Below are positions 1 through 7,260 of a DNA stretch of 64,000 nucleotides, in pieces (positions within the stretch are counted from its first letter, which is position 1; the number at the start of each line of letters is the position of its first letter). This DNA comes from Pseudomonas sp. StFLB209 (GTDB taxonomy: Bacteria; Pseudomonadota; Gammaproteobacteria; Pseudomonadales; Pseudomonadaceae). The DNA lies in the NCBI RefSeq assembly GCF_000829415.1, contig NZ_AP014637.1, positions 434,001 to 498,000 on the forward strand, written 5' to 3'. The translations under genes and the position numbers were made by a program. Below the pieces are notes generated by a model. The model saw only the letters and a program-made list of their open reading frames with translations, had not been told where the DNA came from and did no database searches.

Positions 1-67
1 AAGCAAAATCAAAGGCTTGCGTTTTTTCGCAGCGCCTGCTCCAGCGGTGTTTGCCAGCATCGGCCAT
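1..67 (-). CDS. possible start of a downstream gene, cut by window edge
   Basis: An ATG on the minus strand at 67 overlaps the TGA of the permease gene (TGATG), and its frame stays open for 22 codons to the window edge. A second ATG in another frame lies 8 bases further on. The peptide is too short to recognise and neither start has a strong ribosome binding site. It may be the next gene of the operon or chance. Confidence 0.2.
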   Translation of the reverse strand, partial: MADAGKHRWSRRCEKTQAFDFA

Positions 68-1140
68 CAAAGTTCCGGGTCACGACTGCCTGCATACATG
101 TCCGACTCTTTGTACAGGGTATGCACATGGCGCAGCAACACCATGATCACCGCCGCCACCGGCAACGCCAACAGGATGCCAGTAAAGCCGAACAACTCAC
201 CGCCCGCCAGAATCGCGAAGATCACCGCCACCGGGTGCAGGCCGATACGGTCGCCCACCAGTAAAGGGGTGAGAACCATGCCTTCCAGCGCCTGACCGAT
301 CATGAACACCGCAACGATCCCGAGCATCGGATACAGGTCACCACCGAACTGGAACAAGCCGGCGATCAGTGCGGCGCCAATACCGATAACGAAGCCCATA
401 TAAGGCACGATCGCTGCCAGACCGGCAATCATGCCGATCAGCAACCCCAGTTCCAGGCCCACCAGCATCAGCCCGGCCGAATAGATCACGCCAAGGCCGA
501 CCATCACCAACAACTGGCCGCGAATGAAGGCGCCCAGCACTTCGTGACATTCACTGGCAAGGCCCATGATCTGGGTTTCACGCTGGCGCGGCAGCAGGCT
601 GCGCAGTTTGGCCATCATCAGATCCCAGTCGCGCAGCAGATAGAAGCTCACCACCGGGATCAGCACCAGATTGGCCAGCCAGGCCATCAGCGCCAGGCTC
701 GAAGCGGTGGCCTGGGAGAGCACCAGGCCAACGATATCGCCAGCCTGCCCCATATGCCCGGCCAGCGCAGTCTTGAGCTTGTCGAACCGCCAGAAGCCAT
801 CGGACAGGCCGAACTTGGCCTGCGCCCACGGCAAGGCGGTGTGTTGCAGCCAGTCGAGGATCTGCGGGGCCAGCTCATAAAGGCGGATCAACTGCTTGAC
901 CAGCATCGGCACCAGCACCAGCAGCAACGCCAGCATGATCAAGGTAAACAAACCGAACACCGCTGCTACGCCGAGGGTACGGGACAAGCCAAGACGCTCC
1001 AGGCGGTCGACCAGCGGGTCGCCCATATAGGCCAGCAGCAACGCGACCAGAAACGGCATCAGGATCGAATGCAGCGAGAATAGAAAGGCGATCAGCAGCG
1101 CCGCAGCGCCCAGCCAGTACCAGCGTTTTATGTCAGTCAT
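67..1140 (-). CDS. AI-2E family transporter (PerM-like permease)
   Basis: This 357-residue inner-membrane protein has the AI-2E/PerM layout: two hydrophobic helices near the N-terminus (about residues 10-40), another at 55-85, a soluble amphipathic stretch at 85-140, then a cluster of helices from about 150 to the end. The 'PVVSFYLLRDW' segment and the glycine-rich 'LIGMIAGLAAIVPYMGF' segment are typical. The family is linked to export of small molecules or ions, and the substrate cannot be read from sequence. The ATG at 1140 follows a GAGGA ribosome site. A REP doublet separates it from the upstream DUF2066 gene. Confidence 0.88.
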   Translation of the reverse strand: MTDIKRWYWLGAAALLIAFLFSLHSILMPFLVALLLAYMGDPLVDRLERLGLSRTLGVAAVFGLFTLIMLALLLVLVPMLVKQLIRLYELAPQILDWLQHTALPWAQAKFGLSDGFWRFDKLKTALAGHMGQAGDIVGLVLSQATASSLALMAWLANLVLIPVVSFYLLRDWDLMMAKLRSLLPRQRETQIMGLASECHEVLGAFIRGQLLVMVGLGVIYSAGLMLVGLELGLLIGMIAGLAAIVPYMGFVIGIGAALIAGLFQFGGDLYPMLGIVAVFMIGQALEGMVLTPLLVGDRIGLHPVAVIFAILAGGELFGFTGILLALPVAAVIMVLLRHVHTLYKESDMYAGSRDPEL

Positions 1141-1220
1141 TGATGTTCCTCATCAAACAACCGGTGCGCAGGAGCCACCGTTGGGTAGCGCCGCTCGCTC
1201 AGCGCAAATCAAAGGTGATC

Positions 1221-1309
1221 GTGGGAGCGAGCCTGCTCGCGAAGAGGCCAGTAAAGCCGGCACATTTGCCATGAACTTCAGGCAGTCTTCGCGATCAAGA
1301 ATCTCCCGC
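1221..1309. repeat. REP doublet (REPIN), GTGGGAG family
   Basis: Two inverted REP units, GTGGGAGCGAGC...CTCGCGAAGAGG and TCTTCGCGATCAAG...CTCCCGC, flank a loop of about 40 bases. Related doublets occur at 35579-35671, 46842-46941, 59332-59425 and 63078-63182. It lies between two minus-strand genes. Confidence 0.75.
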
Positions 1310-1316
1310 AAAACCG

Positions 1317-2375
1317 TTACCAACGGAAATACAGTTTGCCGGCACTGACGGGCGCGCCAGCCTCAGCACCTGGCGTCGGGGCTGTAGCCGGGGCGCTGGC
1401 ATCCACGGGCACAGCCTCACTGGCCGGGATTTCCTGCAGACGGGCCAGACCAAGCTGGTTACGCAGTTGCTCGGCACTGGTCCCGACCGCAAAGGTGCTG
1501 CGCTCGCCTTCGACCAGTACCAGCTTGCCGCCCATGGCTTCGAGCACCCGCATCAATTGCGCATAACGCTCAAGGTTCATGCCCTGAACCTCGAACTGCA
1601 GCGTACTGGCGGTCGCGCCGGGCTTGACCGCGAAGCGTGGCGCCAGGCGCTCGGTAACCGCCAGCAGCACGGCATCGGCCAGCGCCTCGACACTGTCGCC
1701 GCCGACATTGCCCTGCTCACGCTGCTCACCCAGCCACAGGCGCCACTGCGCCTGCCACTTGCCGCCCTCTTCACGGGCATGCACCGCCAGAATGGCGTCA
1801 GCGCCGTAACGCTCGGACGCTTGCTTGAGCTCGCCCGGATCACTGGCGGACAGATGCTGTGCGGTGCCGACACCCTGCTCGCTCAGATCGGCCAGCGGCA
1901 GCTGCATGGGCAGACCGCGATGCTGAGCGGCGCGGCGCAGCGGCGCGGCAGCCTCCTGCGCGTCGCCGACCAGATTCGAGCCTTCAGTGGAGTCGATCAG
2001 CCACCAGCCAAGAATGCTCGGGCGGTTGCTGCCCCAGATCGGCAGACCGGCCTGACGCAAGGCACGATCCGTGCTGGCCGGGTCAAAATCGACCAGCAGG
2101 GTCTGCGGCGGGCCAGGCTCATAGCCGTACTGGCTGATGATTTGTTGCGGGTCCTTGCGCACCTCGGCCAGCGCCGCCCCCTCGGCGGCCCTGGTGTTGC
2201 CGGTCAGGCGCACCACCATGGTCTGCACCGCCGCCTGGGTAGCCCGGTCACGCTCCTGGGGCGACTGACTGGTGACTGGTTCGCGGACTTGATAAAGGTC
2301 ATTCACGGTCTGCGCCAAACCCGGCAGGCTCGCCAGACTCAGGCAGCCAAGAAGAAGGTAACTGGAAAAACGCAT
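1317..2375 (-). CDS. DUF2066 domain protein, exported
   Basis: This 352-residue protein begins with a signal peptide (MRFSSYLLLGCLSLASLPGLAQ), so it is predicted to be secreted to the periplasm or outer membrane. The rest matches the DUF2066 family, which is conserved next to purM in pseudomonads and has no assigned function. The start at 2375 has AGGAACC about 8 bases upstream and begins exactly at the signal peptide. The frame is open 24 codons further upstream without a site. It is divergent from purM. The C-terminal 40 residues are rich in Ala and Pro. Confidence 0.8.
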   Translation of the reverse strand: MRFSSYLLLGCLSLASLPGLAQTVNDLYQVREPVTSQSPQERDRATQAAVQTMVVRLTGNTRAAEGAALAEVRKDPQQIISQYGYEPGPPQTLLVDFDPASTDRALRQAGLPIWGSNRPSILGWWLIDSTEGSNLVGDAQEAAAPLRRAAQHRGLPMQLPLADLSEQGVGTAQHLSASDPGELKQASERYGADAILAVHAREEGGKWQAQWRLWLGEQREQGNVGGDSVEALADAVLLAVTERLAPRFAVKPGATASTLQFEVQGMNLERYAQLMRVLEAMGGKLVLVEGERSTFAVGTSAEQLRNQLGLARLQEIPASEAVPVDASAPATAPTPGAEAGAPVSAGKLYFRW

Positions 2376-2656
2376 GGAAGGTTCCTGGTCTAGGAAGAAC
2401 GCAGTCGCGGCACTTCGTGGTTGAGACAGCAGCGGGCGCTCAATCATTCACATTAACGTCGCGATTGTACAGCGCTGCCCTGCCCGTCGGCCCAAGGATG
2501 GCTCCAGAGCAGCAAGCCTGTTAAAATCGCGCGCCTTCACAGACCGACAATGGTATCGGCTCCGAAACAGCACTGTGCGATTGCGCAAGACTGGTCCGGA
2601 CCCGGCCGCAACGGTCGATTGTCCTTCCGAATCCCCCCTAAAGGCCTGGATTTTCT
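2376..2656. promoter_or_regulatory. divergent intergenic region of DUF2066 gene and purM
   Basis: This 281-base spacer must hold promoters for both directions. A TTAAAAT hexamer-like -10 at 2521-2527 is followed by GC-rich sequence, as in many Pseudomonas start regions, but no good -35 precedes it. No other motif was recognised. Confidence 0.3.
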
Positions 2657-3715
2657 ATGAGCAAGCAACCTTCCCTGAGCTACAAAGACGCCGGTGTAGA
2701 CATCGACGCCGGTGAAGCATTGGTCGAACGCATCAAAAGCGTCGCCAAGCGCACCGCACGTCCTGAAGTCATGGGCGGCCTGGGAGGTTTCGGCGCGCTT
2801 TGCGAAATCCCGGCCGGCTACAAGCAGCCAGTGCTGGTTTCAGGCACCGACGGCGTCGGCACCAAACTGCGCCTGGCGCTGAACCTGAACAAGCACGACA
2901 GCATTGGCCAGGATCTGGTCGCCATGTGCGTCAACGACCTGGTGGTGTGCGGTGCCGAGCCGCTGTTTTTCCTCGACTACTACGCCACCGGCAAACTGAA
3001 CGTTGACGTCGCGGCGACCGTGGTCACCGGCATCGGCGCCGGTTGCGAACTGGCAGGCTGCTCGCTGGTCGGTGGCGAAACCGCTGAAATGCCTGGCATG
3101 TACGAAGGCGAAGACTACGACCTGGCCGGCTTCTGCGTCGGTGTGGTCGAAAAAGCCGAGATCATCGACGGCTCCAAAGTGGTGACCGGTGACGCACTGA
3201 TCGCCCTGCCGTCTTCCGGCCCGCACTCCAACGGCTACTCGCTGATCCGCAAGATCATCGAAGTCAGCGGTGCCGACATCGAAACCACCCAGTTGGGCGG
3301 CAAGCCGCTGACCGAACTGCTGATGGCGCCAACGCGCATCTACGTCAAACCGCTGCTCAAGCTGATCAAGGACACCGGTGCGGTCAAGGCCATGGCCCAC
3401 ATCACCGGCGGTGGTCTGCTCGACAACATCCCGCGGGTCCTGCCAAAAGGCGCCCAGGCGATCATCGACGTCGCCAGCTGGCAACGCCCGGCCGTCTTCG
3501 ACTGGCTGCAAGAGCAGGGCAACGTTGACGAGCACGAAATGCACCGCGTCCTGAACTGCGGCGTGGGCATGGTCATCTGTGTTGCGCAAGATCAGGTCGA
3601 GAAGACCTTGAGCGTGCTGCGTGATGCCGGTGAACAGCCATGGGTGATCGGTCAGATCGCGGCGGCTGCCGAAGGTGCTGCCCAGGTCGAGCTGAACAAC
3701 CTCAAGGCGCATTGA
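2657..3715 (+). CDS. purM: phosphoribosylformylglycinamidine cyclo-ligase
   Basis: PurM (AIR synthetase) closes FGAM to 5-aminoimidazole ribonucleotide with ATP, the fifth step of purine synthesis in the cytoplasm. The 352-residue length is normal. The N-terminal domain has '[12 protein letters not shown]' (about residues 63-74) and '[18 protein letters not shown]', and the C-terminal AIRS domain contains '[16 protein letters not shown]'. The stop codon overlaps the purN start (ATGA), so the two are translationally coupled. The ATG at 2657 is the first of the conserved reading frame. Confidence 0.98.
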   Translation: MSKQPSLSYKDAGVDIDAGEALVERIKSVAKRTARPEVMGGLGGFGALCEIPAGYKQPVLVSGTDGVGTKLRLALNLNKHDSIGQDLVAMCVNDLVVCGAEPLFFLDYYATGKLNVDVAATVVTGIGAGCELAGCSLVGGETAEMPGMYEGEDYDLAGFCVGVVEKAEIIDGSKVVTGDALIALPSSGPHSNGYSLIRKIIEVSGADIETTQLGGKPLTELLMAPTRIYVKPLLKLIKDTGAVKAMAHITGGGLLDNIPRVLPKGAQAIIDVASWQRPAVFDWLQEQGNVDEHEMHRVLNCGVGMVICVAQDQVEKTLSVLRDAGEQPWVIGQIAAAAEGAAQVELNNLKAH

Positions 3716-4377
3716 TGCCAGCATCGACACAAGCTCCCTGCAATGTCGTGGTGTTGCTGTCGGGTACCGGCAGCAACCTGCAGGCGATGATCGACAGTTT
3801 CAGCGCCCCGGACAGCCCGGCGCGCATCCGCGCCGTGATTTCCAACCGCGCCGATGCATTCGGCCTGCAACGTGCCAAGGACGCGGGCATTGACGCCTGT
3901 GTCCTGGACCACAAGCAGTTCGACGGACGCGAGGCGTTCGACGCGGCGCTGGTCGAGCTGATTGACGGCTTCAATCCTGACCTGGTGGTGCTGGCCGGCT
4001 TCATGCGCATTCTCAGCGCAGGTTTCGTCAATCACTACCACGGCCGCCTGCTGAACATTCATCCATCGCTGCTGCCGCGCTACAAGGGTTTGCATACCCA
4101 TCAGCGGGCGCTGGATGCCGGTGATCGCGAGCATGGTTGCAGCGTGCACTTCGTCACCGAGGAACTCGATGGCGGACCACTGGTCGTACAGTCAGTGATT
4201 TCGGTAGAGTCGCACGATTCATCCACGACTCTGGCGCAACGCGTTCACATCCAGGAACACCGGATTTACCCGCTGGCCATTCGCTGGTTCGCTGAGCGGC
4301 GTCTGCATCTTGACCAACAAGGCGCCAGCCTCGATGGTCAACTGCTCCCGGCCAGCGGCCACCTGATTCGAAACTAG
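3715..4377 (+). CDS. purN: phosphoribosylglycinamide formyltransferase
   Basis: PurN (GART) transfers a formyl group from 10-formyl-tetrahydrofolate to GAR in purine synthesis. The 220-residue protein has the N-terminal 'VVLLSGTGSNLQAMID' nucleotide loop, the catalytic Asn-His pair in 'LNIHPSLLPRYKGLHTH' (about residues 108-125) and the 'DGGPLV' segment with the active-site Asp. The start overlaps the purM stop by one base. Three codons after its stop a DUF3108 gene starts, probably in the same transcript. Confidence 0.97.
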   Translation: MPASTQAPCNVVVLLSGTGSNLQAMIDSFSAPDSPARIRAVISNRADAFGLQRAKDAGIDACVLDHKQFDGREAFDAALVELIDGFNPDLVVLAGFMRILSAGFVNHYHGRLLNIHPSLLPRYKGLHTHQRALDAGDREHGCSVHFVTEELDGGPLVVQSVISVESHDSSTTLAQRVHIQEHRIYPLAIRWFAERRLHLDQQGASLDGQLLPASGHLIRN

Positions 4378-4385
4378 GAGACATC

Positions 4386-5099
4386 ATGCGTCGCGCACTG
4401 CTCTTCGCTTTCGCCCTGCTCGCCCTGCCTGCCACCCAGGCGGCCGATCTGCAGCCATTCTCCGCCAGCTACACGGCCGACTGGAAACAGTTGCCCATGA
4501 GCGGCACAGCCGAACGCAGTCTGGAAGCCGGCCAGAACGGCACCTGGAACCTCAACTTCAAGGCGTCGATGGTCATTGCCAGCCTGACCGAGTCCAGCAC
4601 GCTGAAGGTCGACAAGGATGTGTTGATGCCACAGACCTACACGTTCGAGCGTAGCGGTCTGGGCAAGTCCAAGAAGGTTGACCTGGCTTTCGACTGGTCG
4701 AGCAAGTTCGTCACAGGCAGCGACCGCGGCGACGCGATCAAGCTGCCGATCAATCGTGGTGTGCTGGACAAGTCCACGTACCAGCTGGCCCTGCAACATG
4801 ACGTGGCGGCCGGCAAGAAGAGCATGAGCTATCAGGTGGTCGATGGTGACGAGCTCGACACCTACGACTTCCGTGTGCTGGGTTCGGAGACCGTGTCGAC
4901 CAAGGCTGGCCAGATCGATGCGATCAAGGTCGAGCGGGTACGCGACCCGACGCAGAGCAAGCGCATCACGGTGCTGTGGTTCGCCAAGGACTGGGATTAT
5001 CTGCTGGTACGCTTGCAGCAGGTCGAGACCGATGGCAAGGAGTACAACATCATGCTCCAGGACGGCACGGTGAACGGCAAGTCGGTTAAAGGCCGCTAA
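4386..5099 (+). CDS. DUF3108 domain protein, periplasmic
   Basis: This 237-residue protein carries a clear signal peptide (residues 1-20, ending TQAAD), so it is periplasmic. The body belongs to DUF3108, a beta-rich family of unknown role. Its gene stands 8 bases after purN, behind an AGGAGACATC ribosome site, and a rho-independent terminator follows 15 bases after its stop. It therefore closes the purMN transcript. No catalytic motif was seen. Confidence 0.85.
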   Translation: MRRALLFAFALLALPATQAADLQPFSASYTADWKQLPMSGTAERSLEAGQNGTWNLNFKASMVIASLTESSTLKVDKDVLMPQTYTFERSGLGKSKKVDLAFDWSSKFVTGSDRGDAIKLPINRGVLDKSTYQLALQHDVAAGKKSMSYQVVDGDELDTYDFRVLGSETVSTKAGQIDAIKVERVRDPTQSKRITVLWFAKDWDYLLVRLQQVETDGKEYNIMLQDGTVNGKSVKGR

Positions 5100-5113
5100 G
5101 ACGTACGTTACAA

Positions 5114-5148
5114 AGAGCCTCTGGTACGCAGGTATCAGGGGCTTTTTT
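5114..5148 (+). terminator. rho-independent terminator after purMN transcript
   Basis: The arms at 5116-5126 (AGCCTCTGGTA) and 5133-5143 (TATCAGGGGCT) pair with G-U wobble and are followed by a run of T at 5142-5148. Confidence 0.85.
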
Positions 5149-5337
5149 GTGGGCGGCCACTTTACCCCTTGAAACATGAAGAAACATTCATACTGGCGCG
5201 AGGGCTTGTATTTCAAGGGCTTCAGCTATTTCGCGGGTTTCATGGTCGATAAAGGGTATTTACTTAGCAGGCTAACAAAAACTATAAAAAAGACCTGCGA
5301 CATATCGCCGCAGTTATCAGATCCGGGAGATCACACC

Positions 5338-5577
5338 ATGACCGTAACAGTGACTGAACGCGACGAAGCCCACCTCTCTCATGAGGCGATTGGCCACGGA
5401 ATTCATATCTGGGATGTGCGCCAGCAGGATCAGCTGGTGGGGATGTTCCACGATGAGGCTGATGCGCAGCGTTACAAGCAGGAACTTGAGGCGCTGGAAG
5501 AGCAGACACAGCACAATTGCGCCGTCGTGCAGCAGACACAGCCCTTTGTAGGAGCAGCTTTAGCTGCGAAGCTTTGA
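5338..5577 (+). CDS. conserved hypothetical small protein, C-terminus inside a REP
   Basis: This 80-residue acidic protein starts at 5338 behind a GGGAG site. An upstream in-frame ATG at 5176 lacks a site. The middle ('IGHGIHIWDVRQQDQLVGMFHDEADAQRYKQELEAL', quoted by its ends at residues 19-54) looks like a small alpha/beta fold with no known motif. The last ten codons are read from the first half of a REP sequence (GTAGGAGCAGC), so the natural C-terminus seems to have been replaced or extended by the repeat. Function unknown. Confidence 0.7.
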   Translation: MTVTVTERDEAHLSHEAIGHGIHIWDVRQQDQLVGMFHDEADAQRYKQELEALEEQTQHNCAVVQQTQPFVGAALAAKL

Positions 5578-5602
5578 GCTTTCGCGGTTAAAGCCGCTCT
5601 CT
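5548..5602. repeat. REP doublet, GTAGGAGCGGC family, overlapping a gene end
   Basis: Inverted units GTAGGAGCAGCTTTAGCTGCGAA and TTTCGCGGTTAAAGCCGCTC (each described by its ends) lie head to head. The left unit encodes the end of the small protein gene at 5338. Confidence 0.7.
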
Positions 5603-5645
5603 CATCAAACAAGACCACAACCCGTTGATTTGCAAGGAATACACC

Positions 5646-5765
5646 GTAGGAGCGGCCGGGCGGCGATCCGCTTCAGCCGCGAAGGCTTCCCGGCTGAAGC
5701 CAGTCCTACGGGGTTCCGTGTTTGCTGCGCGACAGCGCGGTGCCGTGGCGACGGCCGCTCCTACC
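5646..5765. repeat. REP cluster, GTAGGAGCGGC family
   Basis: A second doublet covers 5646-5711, with its inverted partner ending in AGTCCTAC. A further half unit, GGCCGCTCCTAC, ends at 5765, just before the stop of the DUF2058 gene. The sequence is degenerate compared with the perfect copies at 7194 and 25374. Confidence 0.65.
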
Positions 5766-5780
5766 GGGGCGTGGCGGTAC

Positions 5781-6320
5781 TTACCACATCAAATCATCAG
5801 GGATCTGGTACGCAGCGTACGGATCATCGGCATCCGGCTCTTCGGTCGGGGCGTTGAGCAGTACGATGCGGCGTGGGTCGCGCTCCTGGATTTTCAGGGC
5901 TGCTTCACGGGGGATGATTTCGTAGCCGCCGCCGTGGTGGACGATACCCAGCGAGCCGCTGCTGAGTTTGTTGCGCACCAGGGTGTTGACCGAGATGCGC
6001 TTGACCTTTTTGTCGTCGACGAAGTTGTAGTAGTCCTCGCTGGTGAGCTTGGGCAAGCGGGACACTTCGATCAGTTGCTTGATCTGCGCCGTACGGGCCT
6101 TGGCCTCGGCTTTTTCCTGTTGCTGACGATTCAACTCCTGGTCGCGCTTGGCTTTTTCGGCCTGGGCCTCCTGGGCGGCGCGCTTTTGTGAGTCGTCAGC
6201 TTCGATCTGGCCCTTATGAACCAGACGCTGTTCTTTCTGTTTGGCTTTGCTGACCTGCTTGGCCTGTTTTTCGTTGACCAGGCCGGCCTTGAGCAATTGG
6301 TCGCGTAGGGAGAGGCTCAT
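5781..6320 (-). CDS. DUF2058 family protein (YaiL-like)
   Basis: This 179-residue cytoplasmic protein starts 'MSLSLRDQLLKAGLV' and then has a long, highly charged Lys/Glu/Gln-rich helix (residues 17-85) likely to form a coiled coil. The globular C-terminal half contains the 'YNFVDDKKVKRI' and 'IVHHGGGYEIIPRE' segments of DUF2058. Members are described as nucleoprotein or polynucleotide-associated factors, without firm function. The start at 6320 has only a weak GTAAAG site. It follows mazG by 21 bases and is probably cotranscribed. Confidence 0.85.
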   Translation of the reverse strand: MSLSLRDQLLKAGLVNEKQAKQVSKAKQKEQRLVHKGQIEADDSQKRAAQEAQAEKAKRDQELNRQQQEKAEAKARTAQIKQLIEVSRLPKLTSEDYYNFVDDKKVKRISVNTLVRNKLSSGSLGIVHHGGGYEIIPREAALKIQERDPRRIVLLNAPTEEPDADDPYAAYQIPDDLMW

Positions 6321-6341
6321 TCTTTACTCGCTTTATCCGGT

Positions 6342-7175
6342 TCAACCGCAATGGGTTGTGTTCTTTTCCTGACGTTTGGCTTCGCCCCACAAGGCATCGA
6401 GTTCTTCCAGGCTGCAGCCCTCAAGGGCGCGCCCCTGATCGTGCAAGACCGCTTCGATGAAGCGAAAACGCCTGTCAAACTTGCCATTGGCCGAGCGTAG
6501 CGCAGTTTCCGGGTCGACTTTAAGATGCCGGGCCAGATTGACCACCGAAAACAGCAGGTCCCCGATTTCATCGGCCACTTCTGCGGCATCACCATCGGCC
6601 ATGGCTTCCAGCACTTCGTCGAGCTCTTCACGCACCTTATCGACCACCGGCAAGGCGGCCGGCCAATCGAAGCCCACCTGGGCCGCACGCTTTTGCAACT
6701 TGCTGGCTCTGGACAGCGCCGGCAAGGCTTGCGGCACGTCGTCGAGCAACGACAACTGCTCGGGCGCGGCAGCCTGCTCGGCACGCTCCTGAGCCTTGAT
6801 TTCGTCCCAGCGCCGATTGACTTCGCTTTCACTCAGACGCGGCGTCTCCAGCGGCGCATACAGCTCGCCGGTGGGAAATACATGCGGGTGACGGCGCAGC
6901 AGTTTACGGGTGATGCCATCGACCACCGCAGCAAACTCGAAGCGCTGCTCTTCTTTGGCCAGTTGAGCGTAGAACACCACCTGGAACAGCAAGTCACCCA
7001 ATTCGCCTTGCATCTGCCTGTAGTCACCCCGCTCGATGGCGTCGGCGACCTCATAGGCCTCCTCCAGCGTGTGCGGCACGATACTGGCGTAAGTCTGCTT
7101 CAGATCCCAGGGGCAACCGTACTGCGGATCACGCAGCCGGGCCATGAGATTGAGCAGATCGTCGAGCGTGTACAT
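6342..7175 (-). CDS. mazG: nucleoside triphosphate pyrophosphohydrolase
   Basis: MazG hydrolyses NTPs and dNTPs to monophosphates, cleansing the pool and affecting stress signalling. The 277-residue protein has two MazG helical domains. The first carries the metal site 'EEAYEVADAIERGD...GELGDLLFQVV' (about residues 36-70). The second repeats 'VREELDEVLEAMADGD...DEIGDLLFSVVN' (about 170-210). The ATG at 7175 follows GGGAG. It lies immediately downstream of relA, an old association in gammaproteobacteria, with a REP doublet between them. Confidence 0.95.
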   Translation of the reverse strand: MYTLDDLLNLMARLRDPQYGCPWDLKQTYASIVPHTLEEAYEVADAIERGDYRQMQGELGDLLFQVVFYAQLAKEEQRFEFAAVVDGITRKLLRRHPHVFPTGELYAPLETPRLSESEVNRRWDEIKAQERAEQAAAPEQLSLLDDVPQALPALSRASKLQKRAAQVGFDWPAALPVVDKVREELDEVLEAMADGDAAEVADEIGDLLFSVVNLARHLKVDPETALRSANGKFDRRFRFIEAVLHDQGRALEGCSLEELDALWGEAKRQEKNTTHCG

Positions 7176-7193
7176 AGAAGGCTCCCAAGGTCG

Positions 7194-7253
7194 CCCGTAG
7201 GAGCGGCTTCAGCCGCGAAGATGCGCTTTCGCGGCTGAAGCCGCTCCTACGGG
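7194..7253. repeat. perfect REP doublet (REPIN), GTAGGAGCGGC family
   Basis: Two identical inverted arms of 26 bases (7194-7219 and 7228-7253) enclose an 8-base loop. It sits between the relA stop and the mazG start, so it will form a strong hairpin in a relA-mazG transcript and may separate the two transcripts or protect their ends. Confidence 0.9.
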
Positions 7254-7260
7254 CTGTCCA

